Part shown: positions 17,546 to 26,589 of the stretch, piece by piece
How the letters are laid out: each line of letters begins with the position of its first letter
How positions within the stretch are numbered: position 1 is the stretch's first letter
Source of the DNA: Candidatus Limnocylindrales bacterium
GTDB taxonomy: Bacteria; Moduliflexota; Moduliflexia; Moduliflexales; JAUQPW01
Length of the DNA: 64,000 bases
Assembly (NCBI GenBank): GCA_035559535.1
Contig: DATMBG010000017.1
Location: 92,375-156,374 of the forward strand
Reading direction: 5' to 3'
The notes under the pieces: model-generated
Databases searched by the model: none
Seen by the model: only the letters and a program-made list of their open reading frames with translations
What the model was told of the DNA's origin: nothing
Position numbers and translations under genes: made by a program

Positions 17546-19438
17546 GTGAGTTTTCTTACAAGTCATGATATTTACCTCTTCAAACAAGGGAGCCACTTCA
17601 GACTTTATAATAAGCTGGGTTCCCATATCACAACCCTGGAAGGGGTCCAGGGGACCTACTTTGCTGTATGGGCTCCCAATGCCGAATATGTATCGGTGAT
17701 TGGAGACTTTAACGGATGGAATCGAGAATCCCATCCCCTCAAGATAAGGGAAGATGAATCGGGTATCTGGGAAGGATTTATTGCAGGTGTTGGCCCGGGA
17801 ACCCTTTACAAATACCACATCATCTCTCGATACAATCTCTACCGGGTAGATAAAGGGGATCCCTTTGCTTTTCGCTGGGAAACTCCCCCCAAAACAGCTT
17901 CCATGGTATGGGATCTCACCTATGAATGGGCCGATAAGAATTGGATGGAAAACAGATATAAAGCGAATGCTTTGGAGGCTCCCTGGGCCATTTATGAGGT
18001 TCATTTAGGTTCATGGCGGCGGGTACCTGAAGAAGGGAATAGATTCCTCACGTACAGGGAAATGGCTCCTTACCTGGCGGATTATGTCCGGGAAATGGGT
18101 TTTACCCATGTGGAATTTTTACCGATTATGGAGCATCCTTTTTACGGTTCCTGGGGGTATCAAATCGTGGGCTACTTTGCACCTACCAGCCGATATGGAA
18201 CCCCTCAGGATTTCATGTACCTGATTGATTATCTTCATCAACATGGCATCGGAGTCATCTTGGACTGGGTTCCTTCTCATTTTCCGTCCGATGAGCATGG
18301 ATTGGTTTATTTTGACGGTACTCATCTCTACGAACATGCGGACCCCAGGAAAGGTTACCATCCGGATTGGAACAGTTACATCTTTAACCACGGTCGAAAC
18401 GAAGTACGTGCCTTTTTGATCAGTAGTGCCCTTTTCTGGCTGGATAAATATCATATCGACGGTCTTCGGGTCGACGCCGTAGCCTCTATGCTCTATCTGG
18501 ATTATTCTCGAAAAGAGGGGGAATGGATACCCAATATATTTGGTGGAAGGGAAAATTTAGAAGCCATAAGCTTTCTAAAGAGATTTAATGAAATGGTCTA
18601 TGGGGAATACCCCGATGTCCAGACCATCGCCGAAGAATCCACGGCCTGGCCCATGGTTTCAAAGCCGGTTTACATCGGAGGCCTCGGCTTTGGGATGAAA
18701 TGGAACATGGGATGGATGCACGATACCCTGAAATACCTGTCCACCGATCCTATTTTCCGGAAGTATCACCATAACCAGTTAACCTTTAGTATCTGGTATG
18801 CCTTTTCGGAAAACTTTGTGCTTCCGCTCTCCCATGATGAAGTCGTTCATGGTAAAGGCTCGTTACTTGGAAAAATGCCCGGGGACGAATGGCAGCGGAA
18901 TGCCAATCTCAGGCTTCTATTTGGTTATATGTACGGTCATCCCGGAAAAAAACTCCTTTTTATGGGTGGAGAGATAGGGCAATGGCGAGAGTGGAATCAC
19001 GAGGAGAGTATCGAGTGGCATGTCCTGGACTATCCTTTCCATCGAGGGGTTCAAAAGTGGGTTCGGGATTTGAACCACTTCTACCGTACTGAACCTGCCT
19101 TATATGAGTTGGATTTCCGAATGGAAGGCTTTGAGTGGATCGATTTCCATGATTGGGAGCACAGCATTATCAGTTTCCTGAGAAAAGGTAAGACCACCTC
19201 CGATTTGATTCTGGTGGTATGCAACTTCACCCCTGTTCCCCGAGAAAATTATCTGATAGGGGTTCCGCGAGGTGGTTTCTGGAAGGAAATGCTCAACAGC
19301 GATGCGGATTTTTACGGTGGGAGTGGGGTCGGAAATGCAGGCGGTGTTGAAGCAATTTCCCAAACGGTCTTTGGGAGGCCCTACGCCCTGTCGCTGACAC
19401 TACCCCCTTTAGGGGTTCTCTTCTTTAAAAGCTCCTAG
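17546..19438 (+). CDS. glgB: 1,4-alpha-glucan branching enzyme
   Basis: Glycogen branching enzyme (GH13): cuts alpha-1,4 chains and re-attaches them as alpha-1,6 branches. About 630 residues from GTG 17546 ([20 protein letters not shown]); a TTG at 17495 in the same frame lies inside a dispersed repeat and is unlikely. A CBM48 domain ([21 protein letters not shown]) precedes the GH13 barrel: [12 protein letters not shown] holds the nucleophile Asp, [10 protein letters not shown] the acid Glu and [13 protein letters not shown] the transition-state Asp. It is the short form without the extra N-terminal N1 module. No other glg gene is in the window. The gene is bracketed by 26-bp inverted repeats (17473 and 19477), which may mean it moved as a cassette (inference). 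Confidence 0.92.
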   Translation: MSFLTSHDIYLFKQGSHFRLYNKLGSHITTLEGVQGTYFAVWAPNAEYVSVIGDFNGWNRESHPLKIREDESGIWEGFIAGVGPGTLYKYHIISRYNLYRVDKGDPFAFRWETPPKTASMVWDLTYEWADKNWMENRYKANALEAPWAIYEVHLGSWRRVPEEGNRFLTYREMAPYLADYVREMGFTHVEFLPIMEHPFYGSWGYQIVGYFAPTSRYGTPQDFMYLIDYLHQHGIGVILDWVPSHFPSDEHGLVYFDGTHLYEHADPRKGYHPDWNSYIFNHGRNEVRAFLISSALFWLDKYHIDGLRVDAVASMLYLDYSRKEGEWIPNIFGGRENLEAISFLKRFNEMVYGEYPDVQTIAEESTAWPMVSKPVYIGGLGFGMKWNMGWMHDTLKYLSTDPIFRKYHHNQLTFSIWYAFSENFVLPLSHDEVVHGKGSLLGKMPGDEWQRNANLRLLFGYMYGHPGKKLLFMGGEIGQWREWNHEESIEWHVLDYPFHRGVQKWVRDLNHFYRTEPALYELDFRMEGFEWIDFHDWEHSIISFLRKGKTTSDLILVVCNFTPVPRENYLIGVPRGGFWKEMLNSDADFYGGSGVGNAGGVEAISQTVFGRPYALSLTLPPLGVLFFKSS

Positions 19439-19476
19439 TTCGCCAGTCAAGAGCCCAGGCTCAGACTTCTTTTATG

Positions 19477-19502
19477 TCAAGCATGGACGCTTAACCTACT
19501 TT
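19477..19502. repeat. Right copy of inverted repeat flanking glgB
   Basis: Reverse-complement partner of 17473-17498, 24 of 26 bases identical. It lies in the 208-base gap between glgB and the convergent prodomain-like gene, which otherwise shows nothing I can name. Confidence 0.7.
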
Positions 19503-19646
19503 CCTTTAATAATTTTAGGATCTCTACCCCTCAGAGTTCATAGGGGCTAGTATAAAGCTTAGTTGGGAGCGCAACCGTCTGCTCTACCCTGCACTGCCAG
19601 AATCAGGCTTTTCTATCTTATCCCGGCATGTAGGCCCTCAAAGCCT

Positions 19647-19928
19647 CTACTTCGAATCGTTCAAGAGTCGAAGCTTTCTGGAAAGTTTAAGATATCGAAC
19701 CCAGGGTTGTTCAGATAATTCTCGAACGGCATGCGCCGAAAGGGTTCCGGTAAATATAAATTGTTCACCGGAACCGATATTTACTCCTAGTTTTTTTAAG
19801 AATGCAACTTTAGCCTTGTCGGAAGTGGGTTCTGTATGGATGAAGACGGAGAAAAGGGGCGCCTCGGGATCTTGAGCACTTTCTAACGCCGTAGCCAGGG
19901 CCGCATCTAATTTCTTATAATCTGTCAT
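19647..19928 (-). CDS. Stand-alone subtilase prodomain-like (I9-type) protein
   Basis: 93 residues, no signal peptide. Its core (LFSVFIHTEP, FLKKLGVNI, FTGTLSAHAVRELSEQPWVRYLKLSRKLRLL) follows the same order as the N-terminal prodomain of the adjacent protease (AVVFIHCEE, LAQYGIRV, TALLPIESIGPLSDDPAVERIISSHYLRLRMD). It therefore looks like a free-standing inhibitor/chaperone domain of the peptidase-inhibitor I9 type. It starts 48 bases after the protease stop and is probably co-transcribed. The likely role is trans-inhibition or folding of that protease (inference from pairing and similarity). Confidence 0.7.
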   Translation of the reverse strand: MTDYKKLDAALATALESAQDPEAPLFSVFIHTEPTSDKAKVAFLKKLGVNIGSGEQFIFTGTLSAHAVRELSEQPWVRYLKLSRKLRLLNDSK

Positions 19929-19976
19929 AAGCTGTTTTCTCCCGGCTTTAGGCCAGGGTCTATTCCACCTCCCGGC

Positions 19977-21710
19977 TTAAAGGCCCAAGGCATCAATCAA
20001 TCCGAATCCCCATTTAGGATCGAAAATTCCTGCCGGCTGTCCCGGGATTAAACTATGGGCACGAAGCAAAGTTTTGACGTCCTGGGGACCTAGTTTAGGA
20101 TCACGCTCTAAAAGTAAAGCCACAATTCCGGCTATGAAGGGGGTTGCCATACTGGTACCTGCCATGACCAGGAAGTTCGGATTCACCATTTCCGCTCGGG
20201 AGGGTTGAGAATCCGCGGAAAGGCAAGAAACAATCATGGCTCCCGGTGCCGTCACATCAGGTTTCTGTTTTCCATTACGAAGAGGACCTTCGCTACTGAA
20301 ATCCGAGATATCATCTAAAACCAGTCCCACCGTCCGAACATGACCATCGATATCCGTCCATTGGACTTTTGTGGTATACGAGGCAACCGTTATGGCACTG
20401 GCAGCTGCGCCTGGAGAACCTATTTTCATCGAGTCTTTGACACTTGCTCCGGTAAAAACCACCTCTGGGGAAATCTGATCATCCAGGGTCCATATATCTA
20501 ATCGGGCATCAGTTGCCGAAATATTACGAACCCGTAACTGCCAGATGCCTCCCTTGACCGGAAGGCCGGGTGGAGCACCCATCTCAATAAAGAAGTTATG
20601 GTCACCGTTGGCCGGATCGGGGCCTGGGGTGGCTATCCGTATCCTCGCATCTGGTAAAGGATAGGTTTTTACATAGGATCCTGAAGAAATAACTCCCTGA
20701 AAGGGGGTTACAAACTTTCCAGGGGTTCGTAGAGAAACTTCTAAGGAATTTGCCCCCGAATACCAACCGTTCAGGGCCGCCATGTGAACTGTACCCGTTG
20801 GAACCCGAAAGCGAACGGTACGTAGAGTCCCTGCAGGGATTACGCCTTGAGCGTGGATATTGTCGTTTCCTTCATTACCTGCCGCACAACACACAATGCG
20901 TCCCTCTCCAGACTCCATATCAATAATTTGAGATAACGAGTCGCTCCCATCGTGGGCATCATAATGGCCCCCCAGACTCAAATTGACCACGGCTGCTCGC
21001 CCGAGATCATGGGCTACTCGAAAGATATATCGGATCCCATCGGCAATATGAGCATCCTGCAGATCCGATTTAACAATCACCAGGTCTGCTCCTGGGGCTA
21101 TCCCTCCAAAAACAGGATCAAACCCGGCAGCAATTCCGGCAACATGGGTTCCATGTCCCTCTCGATCCCGAGACGCTGTAAGTTGAGCCCCGGTTAATTC
21201 AAGGCCATACCCTCCCTCTGCAACTCCCGGACCGGTTAAGGTCTGATCCCAGATACGCAGAATGCGTCCCAGAAAGGCGGGATGATTAGGGTCAATGCCG
21301 GTATCTACGATCCCGATAATTACACCTTTTCCACTCAATCGACTGTTACGTCGAAACTCTGGGATATGTACCTTACCGGGAGCCACATCCATCCGTAACC
21401 GCAAATAGTGGGATGAAATGATACGCTCTACGGCAGGATCGTCTGATAAGGGGCCTATACTCTCTATAGGCAAAAGCGCCGTCCGTATTTTACCCCTGGA
21501 CTGATTAACCCGAATGCCATATTGCGCCAGGTTATCCAATCGTGCCTGCTCTTCACAATGAATAAAAACCACTGCACGGGCCGGTTTCGGACTACCTACC
21601 GACGGAATAACCCCCAGAGAACGCATATGCCGAATCAATCCTACCCGTCCTTCTTCCTGATAATTCTCCAGTGCCACCATTAACTGGGGAGCAATTTTTT
21701 CATGTCTCAT
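19977..21710 (-). CDS. S8 family serine protease with N-terminal prodomain
   Basis: 577-residue subtilase. Residues about 1-110 are an I9-like prodomain; the catalytic triad lies in IVDTGIDPNHP (Asp), GHGTHVAGIAAG (His) and GTSMATPFIAGIVALLL (Ser), with the oxyanion Asn in CCAAGNEGND. A segment of about 130 residues between the Asn and Ser blocks (starting near HAQGVIPAGT) looks like an inserted beta-rich domain. There is no Sec or Tat signal peptide, so the enzyme may stay in the cytoplasm or leave by another route. The downstream gene encodes a separate prodomain-like protein, forming a protease-inhibitor pair. Confidence 0.9.
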   Translation of the reverse strand: MRHEKIAPQLMVALENYQEEGRVGLIRHMRSLGVIPSVGSPKPARAVVFIHCEEQARLDNLAQYGIRVNQSRGKIRTALLPIESIGPLSDDPAVERIISSHYLRLRMDVAPGKVHIPEFRRNSRLSGKGVIIGIVDTGIDPNHPAFLGRILRIWDQTLTGPGVAEGGYGLELTGAQLTASRDREGHGTHVAGIAAGFDPVFGGIAPGADLVIVKSDLQDAHIADGIRYIFRVAHDLGRAAVVNLSLGGHYDAHDGSDSLSQIIDMESGEGRIVCCAAGNEGNDNIHAQGVIPAGTLRTVRFRVPTGTVHMAALNGWYSGANSLEVSLRTPGKFVTPFQGVISSGSYVKTYPLPDARIRIATPGPDPANGDHNFFIEMGAPPGLPVKGGIWQLRVRNISATDARLDIWTLDDQISPEVVFTGASVKDSMKIGSPGAAASAITVASYTTKVQWTDIDGHVRTVGLVLDDISDFSSEGPLRNGKQKPDVTAPGAMIVSCLSADSQPSRAEMVNPNFLVMAGTSMATPFIAGIVALLLERDPKLGPQDVKTLLRAHSLIPGQPAGIFDPKWGFGLIDALGL

Positions 21711-22405
21711 TATTTCCCTCCCTTCTCGGTTAATATGACCACAAAAGGTGAATTCTGCAATCTATTTTTCTTCCCCCTAGTAAGAAATCTCCCGCTACCC
21801 ATCTTTTTTCCAGGCCAGTCCTCATCCTATTCCTTCTCTTGTGGTTGTGGGGAGGGGACGGGATGGGATAAGGATTAAAGGCGACCTGTTTCACAGGTTG
21901 CTCCTCAATTCCCCCCGTACACGGGGAGAATTCCTACGCATGCGGGGAAGGGGGGAATATAGCGGAAAGGGGAGCTTCCTTCGGAGCTTGAAAAAAATTC
22001 TGAATGACTGGATCCCGGACTTGCGTCGGGGGCTACCAACCCTTCGCCCCTGACGGGGCTTTTCAGCTTAAAAAAGGCGCGTGGGAGTGTCAGTTCCTGC
22101 CGGAGAGTAAATGGGGTGTTCAGGCTGAAAATAAGGCTTTCCCCCTTCTTAGCTTACTGCGTAGGGGGTTATCCTTATTTCATTAGCCAACATTTCCTGA
22201 AGAATGGATAGAAAACAGGCGGTTTTCTGGAAGTAAAGGAAGAGAAACAGGATAGGAATCTCTCTCAAAAAACGTGTAGAAAAATTATCTGAAGGACAGA
22301 AAAAGAGGTTAATTAATACTCCCACCCTCGCCTCCCTGGTTCTGCTCGCTTCTTCAACGTGTATTTTTCAGCCTTCTTTTATAATCTCATATCATCAATA
22401 AGCTC
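21711..22405. other. Intergenic, repeat-rich
   Basis: 695 bases upstream of the protease gene. It holds several short palindromes (for example a CCCCCGTACACGGGG-type hairpin near 21917) and a composite dispersed repeat (21985-22172) shared with 63571-63790. Purine/pyrimidine-biased blocks explain the short open frames here; no gene is supported. Confidence 0.6.
21985..22172. repeat. Composite dispersed repeat, copy 1
   Basis: Module A (21985-22069) contains an ACTTGCGTCGGGGG hairpin and CCCCTGACGGGGCTTTTCAGC; the same text lies in reverse orientation at 63571-63649. Module B (22116-22172, GTTCAGGCTGAAAATAAGGC and onward) lies in the same orientation as 63729-63790. One module has thus flipped relative to the other between copies. 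Confidence 0.65.
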
Positions 22406-22612
22406 TTATTCTTCACTTTGTATTTCAGCTCCACACCAGGGACAATGGGAAATACCTACATAGGGGGCTCCAGGTTTTTCACTTTTCAAGGAAAGCTTTC
22501 CAGGTGGATAGTCCACATCCGGGGAAACGATAAAATATTGACACTGAACGGCAAAGGCCAGTTCATCACAACATTTCTTGATACTTAATAATTCTAAAAC
22601 ATTTCGTCTCAT
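22406..22612 (-). CDS. Small CxxC protein, hypothetical
   Basis: 68 residues from ATG 22612 (MRRNVLELLSIKKCCDELAF), selected because AGGAGG stands at the right distance upstream; a frame extension to 22660 has no ribosome site. It has a Cys pair early (KKCCDEL), a QCQYFIVSPDVDY middle and a C-terminal HCPWCGAEI typical of a zinc-ribbon half. The other two Cys could complete a zinc site. It is cytoplasmic, with no hydrophobic segment. No family was recognised, and neighbours give no functional link. Confidence 0.65.
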   Translation of the reverse strand: MRRNVLELLSIKKCCDELAFAVQCQYFIVSPDVDYPPGKLSLKSEKPGAPYVGISHCPWCGAEIQSEE

Positions 22613-23070
22613 AGCCTTAAACCTCCTGGTGGATGATTTGGTCATCAGTAAATTTAACACTTATATTCGTCAGTAATACTAAATTTAAACATAATCTTAA
22701 CTATAATCTTAGTATATTCAAAATCTGTTCTCAACTTCCTATACTTTGAAAGACTTTGGGTGATCTTCCCTGTTTCTGGGCTTTCTCCCAGATCCCAGGA
22801 GCCTCCTTTCTCCTTCTGTTCCCTGTTAAAAGTGGGGCCAAAAATACCCCTTTGACAGGTAATCCGGTTGTAGGGGTATCGGGTCGGTCACCTTTAAGAA
22901 AGGTTAAGACGATCTATCCCATCAGAACTGGTATAATCCCCCAGCATAAAGGATCCGGTGAGTTTTGCAGGGTTAAGGCAGGGTATTAAGCTTCGTGAGA
23001 CGGTCTAAAAACCTCATCTAACCCCAAAACTATCCATGGAATTTTCTTTTTCTAAGAGGTCCTGGACTTT
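22613..23070. other. Intergenic, no gene seen
   Basis: 458 bases between the small Cys protein (start) and the aminotransferase (end), both minus strand. The first 130 bases are AT-rich and probably hold the promoter of the small gene; the rest has no supported frame or strong palindrome. Confidence 0.5.
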
Positions 23071-24240
23071 TTATTTTAATGTTTCTTTCAGAAACTCTTC
23101 AAATTTATCCAGTGCCGGTTTCAGCAGGCTTTCCTCGGCTGCAAAGCAAATTCTAACGTGTCCTTCTCCCCCTTCTCCAAAGGCTGAGCCAGGTGCAAGG
23201 CCTACTTTCTTGGTCAGAAGTAGTTTTTTGCAAAATTCCAGAGAATCTTTCATACCCTTGATTCTGGGGAAGGCATAGAAAGCTCCTTCCGGGATTATGA
23301 GATCCACTTCCTCCATAGCGGCCAGGCGTTGACAAATCAGGTCTCGATTTTTATGATAAATTTCTACACTTTGCTGAATGAACCCTTCCCCTTCACGGAG
23401 GGCTGTAATGGCCGCCCGTTGGGCGATACTGGTCGCATGGGAGACGGTAAATTCTTGAAGCTTGGAAATTTGGGAAATAACCTTGTGGTGGCTCAGTACA
23501 TACCCGACCCGCCAACCCGTCATGGAATAGGTTTTGGAGAGGCTATTCAGAATAATAAGGTTTTCAGAAGGCTCAGATACAACCTTTGCAATGGAGGGAG
23601 CTGGCCTTTTGCCGGTAAAGACAAGATGCTCATAGACTTCATCAAAGATCAGGGTTAAGCCATGTGTGACGGCAATCTGATAAAGTTTTTCCTTCTCCTC
23701 CAGAGTTGCCACCCAGCCTGTAGGATTAGAAGGGCTGTTACAGACGATCAATTTGGTTTTATTATCGATGGCTTCTAAGATTCTATCAAAGTCCAAAGAA
23801 TAGCGTTGGTCTAGTTGGGTGAGAGGAATTTCTATGGGGATTGCCCCTACCATTTCAATTACAGCTTTAAAATTAGGCCAGGCCGGTGAGATCAGAATGA
23901 CTTTCTCGCCGGGATCAATAGCCGTATAAACGGCCAGATGAATTCCCATCACTCCTCCCGCCGTGATGGCAATTTCGGTTTGAGGGTCATAGTGAACCTG
24001 ATGCCATTCCCGAATTTTTTCCGATAAGGTCTGTCGAAGATCTAAATATCCGGCGTTGGCAGTATAAAAAACATAATCTTCATCCAGGGCTTTTTTTGCA
24101 GCTTTTTTGATAAAATCCGGGGTTCCAATATTGGATTCTCCCAGGAAGAGTCGATACACACCTTCCATTTTCGAGGATAAATCGTATATTTCCCGGATAC
24201 TGGATGGAGGTACCTGAACGGCTCGTCGTGAAATTCCCAT
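23071..24240 (-). CDS. Class I/II PLP-dependent aminotransferase
   Basis: 389-residue fold-type I aminotransferase. PLP-binding residues are visible in CNSPSNPTGW, LIFDEVYEHLVF and SLSKTYSMTGWRVGY (Schiff-base Lys), with a C-terminal Arg in EGHVRICFA that binds the substrate alpha-carboxylate. It resembles aspartate or aromatic aminotransferases of subgroup I-gamma; the amino-acid preference cannot be read from sequence. It starts at ATG 24240 (MGISRRAVQVPPSSIREIYD), divergent from the MFS transporter at 24501 with a 260-base promoter region between. Confidence 0.9.
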   Translation of the reverse strand: MGISRRAVQVPPSSIREIYDLSSKMEGVYRLFLGESNIGTPDFIKKAAKKALDEDYVFYTANAGYLDLRQTLSEKIREWHQVHYDPQTEIAITAGGVMGIHLAVYTAIDPGEKVILISPAWPNFKAVIEMVGAIPIEIPLTQLDQRYSLDFDRILEAIDNKTKLIVCNSPSNPTGWVATLEEKEKLYQIAVTHGLTLIFDEVYEHLVFTGKRPAPSIAKVVSEPSENLIILNSLSKTYSMTGWRVGYVLSHHKVISQISKLQEFTVSHATSIAQRAAITALREGEGFIQQSVEIYHKNRDLICQRLAAMEEVDLIIPEGAFYAFPRIKGMKDSLEFCKKLLLTKKVGLAPGSAFGEGGEGHVRICFAAEESLLKPALDKFEEFLKETLK

Positions 24241-24500
24241 GGTAGACTTTCCTTTCCTAAAGTTCTCAAAGATCTATATTATCTATATATCTTATCAGAA
24301 TTTTTCATAGTCCCTGCTTTTGATACTCAAAAATAAAACAGGTTCCGTAGTTTTTCGGGAAAAACCTTGACTCTCTTCAAATAAAGGAACTATGTTAAAG
24401 GACATTTCCAGCCTAAACAAAATCTAATAGTCCGGATGAGATTTGTCGAGAATCTTAAGAGGCAGTTTTAGCGATAAGAGAAGGGAGGTAAAAGGTTCCC

Positions 24501-25769
24501 ATGAAAAGAAATCTTTCTTTCCAAGCAGGTAGTTCTACAAGCATTCCTCAAAAAGGTGAGTTACCCTATGCCTGGGTCATCGTAGCTTTAGCATTTTTGA
24601 CTTCAGCTGTAACTATGGCGATTCGATCCACCATTGGTCTTTTATTTAAACCTTGGGAGAATGAATTTGGTTGGGACCGGGCAGCTATGAGTTTAACGGC
24701 CTCTGTTGGCTTTCTGGCTTTTGGTTTAACCCAGCCGTTTGTAGGGCGTTGGGCGGACCGTTATGGTCCTCGTCTGGTCTACCTGGGTAGCCTTTTACTC
24801 CTCGGGTTCTCTTCGGTTGTGATGGGATTTGTACAAAGTCTCTGGCAGGTTTATCTGGTCTTTGGAGTTGCCCTTATGATGTCGGTGGCCGGAACCACCA
24901 ATGTAACCGCTGGAGTGGCGATTAATCGCTGGGTCAGGCGAAGAAAAGCCCTGGCAATTGCCGTGGTCATGGCCGGAGCTGCGGCAGGTCAACTGGCACT
25001 CAGGCTCATCGTAGAGGTTATGCAAAGGGTCGGTTGGCGTACGACCTTTATCTGGAGTGGAATAGGGGTTCTGACCCTGCTTATTCCGGTTATGTTCTTC
25101 CTTTTCAAGGACGATCCTCCCGGACATACAGAAGCGCAGGCAACAAAAGGGGGAGTGGATCGACTTCAATCTTTATCGGAAATTATCCAACAGAAAAACT
25201 TTGGGTGGCTTGCAGGTAGTTTTTGGATTTGTGGGGTGACTACGGCCGGGCTTATTGATCCCCATTTGATTCCTTATGCTGAGGATCTTCATATTGATAC
25301 GGTCATGGCGGCTACAGCCTTTGGAGTTCTCAGTACTTTTAATGTGCTAGGGACTCTTTTGGCGGGAGTCATCTCGGATAAATGGGGCCATAAATGGGTT
25401 CTAGGAGGGGTATACGCCGGTCGTGCTTTGACGTTAATTCTCCTTCTCCTTGTTCGAGAGCCGTGGATGCTTTTCGTTTTTGCCGTGACCTTTGGTATAG
25501 TAGATTTTGCTACTGTACCTCCCACAACCGCACTTTCCACTTCACTTTTCGGCCGTCGATCCGGCGGTACTGTTATCGGTTTAGTTTCATTGAGTCATCA
25601 GGTAGGTTCGGCAGTGGGATCTTACGCAGGGGGTCTTATTCACGATGAAACAGGAAGTTATCGACTTTTTTTTCTGGGAGCAGCCCTCCTCTGTATTGCT
25701 GCGGCCATTATGAGCTGGGTTATTTCGGAGAAACCACGATCCATTCATAGGGAACCTTCCCTGATCTGA
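24501..25769 (+). CDS. Major facilitator superfamily transporter (OFA/monocarboxylate-like)
   Basis: 422-residue inner-membrane transporter with about 12 hydrophobic segments and a central cytoplasmic loop (about residues 205-225). The MFS signature between TM2 and TM3 reads GRWADRYGPRLVYLG, with the related GVISDKWGHKWVLGG in the second half. The N-terminal helix (YAWVIVALAFLTSAVTMAIR) and SLFGRRSGGTVIGL late in the protein recall oxalate/formate or monocarboxylate carriers. It stands alone, divergent from an aminotransferase; a link to organic-acid uptake is inference. A GGGAGG ribosome site lies upstream of ATG 24501. Confidence 0.88.
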   Translation: MKRNLSFQAGSSTSIPQKGELPYAWVIVALAFLTSAVTMAIRSTIGLLFKPWENEFGWDRAAMSLTASVGFLAFGLTQPFVGRWADRYGPRLVYLGSLLLLGFSSVVMGFVQSLWQVYLVFGVALMMSVAGTTNVTAGVAINRWVRRRKALAIAVVMAGAAAGQLALRLIVEVMQRVGWRTTFIWSGIGVLTLLIPVMFFLFKDDPPGHTEAQATKGGVDRLQSLSEIIQQKNFGWLAGSFWICGVTTAGLIDPHLIPYAEDLHIDTVMAATAFGVLSTFNVLGTLLAGVISDKWGHKWVLGGVYAGRALTLILLLLVREPWMLFVFAVTFGIVDFATVPPTTALSTSLFGRRSGGTVIGLVSLSHQVGSAVGSYAGGLIHDETGSYRLFFLGAALLCIAAAIMSWVISEKPRSIHREPSLI

Positions 25770-25848
25770 AAGAAAATGTTCCAGAATAAAGACCCAAGAT
25801 CCTGACAGAAACTCTTCCCCCCGGGTCTGTGATCTTCTCAAAAATCCC

Positions 25849-25895
25849 TTGACAGTCTCAATAATCTTTTGTTATTCTATGAACAACCATTCATA
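25849..25895 (+). promoter_or_regulatory. Promoter and TetR operator-like palindrome
   Basis: TTGACA (25849-25854) and TATTCT (25873-25878), spacer 18, form a sigma70-type promoter. TATGAA-N6-TTCATA (25878-25895) overlaps the -10 end and start region, where a TetR repressor would block its own transcription. Autoregulation by the protein encoded at 25927 is an inference. Confidence 0.6.
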
Positions 25896-25926
25896 TTTTG
25901 AATATTTAATCAATGAGGAGGTTTCC

Positions 25927-26589
25927 ATGGTTTTACTCAGTCGTAAGGAAAGGGAATTTCAAGCGCGACGTGCTGAAATACTTAAAGCTGCTGAACGACT
26001 CTTTGCCACTAAGGGATTTTATGGAACGACCATGGCTGAGATAGCCGAGGCGGCAGAATTTGGAACCGGGACTCTCTATAAATTTTTTGAAGATAAGAGG
26101 TCGCTTTATATAGCCATGTTAGAGGAAAAAGCCGAGGAGATGTTCTCTTTTGTTCGATCTGAGGTCTCCCATGAGCAGGGAAGCATTAACAAGCTTTGCA
26201 GGTTGATACAGGCTCACCTTTCCTTCTTTGAGGAGAATCGAGAGTTTTTTAAGATTTACATTCGAGATCGTTATCATTTCGAGTGGAATATGAAAGATGA
26301 GTTTGGGGAGAAGGTTCATCATAAATATGTTTCTTATATATCCTTTGTGGCCGAGATTATTCAAGAAGGAATTCAGAATAAAGAGCTTAAGGAAGTAGAT
26401 CCCTTTGAGCTGGCTCATGCTCTGACTGGAATGATTAATTCTTTCATTTTTCAATGGGTTCTCAAAGATACCGAAAAGGACTCCTTAACGGCTAAAAGCC
26501 GGACCATTTTAAATTTATTTTTAAATGGTGCAGCTACTAGGCCTCGGGAGGAATATCAGAAGATATGTCAAAAGTCATCAAATTTATAA
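25927..26589 (+). CDS. TetR/AcrR family regulator
   Basis: 220-residue repressor from ATG 25927, preceded by GAGGAGG; an open extension to 25849 begins inside the promoter and is discarded. The N-terminal HTH is canonical: ILKAAERLFATKGFYGTTMA, EIAEAAEFGTGTLYKFFEDK, RSLYIAMLE. The ligand domain (about 75-210) is helical with no assignable ligand. It overlaps the RND adaptor gene by 25 bases, so the two are co-transcribed and the efflux adaptor is the likely regulated target. The palindrome at 25878-25895 is the probable operator. Confidence 0.92.
   Translation: MVLLSRKEREFQARRAEILKAAERLFATKGFYGTTMAEIAEAAEFGTGTLYKFFEDKRSLYIAMLEEKAEEMFSFVRSEVSHEQGSINKLCRLIQAHLSFFEENREFFKIYIRDRYHFEWNMKDEFGEKVHHKYVSYISFVAEIIQEGIQNKELKEVDPFELAHALTGMINSFIFQWVLKDTEKDSLTAKSRTILNLFLNGAATRPREEYQKICQKSSNL

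Noticed and set aside
22756..22989. 77-residue frame before the aminotransferase end
   Set aside because: No start context, no similarity, and no conserved-looking composition.
25849..25926. TTG start giving a longer TetR protein
   Set aside because: That TTG is part of the TTGACA -35 box; ATG 25927 has a GAGGAGG ribosome site.
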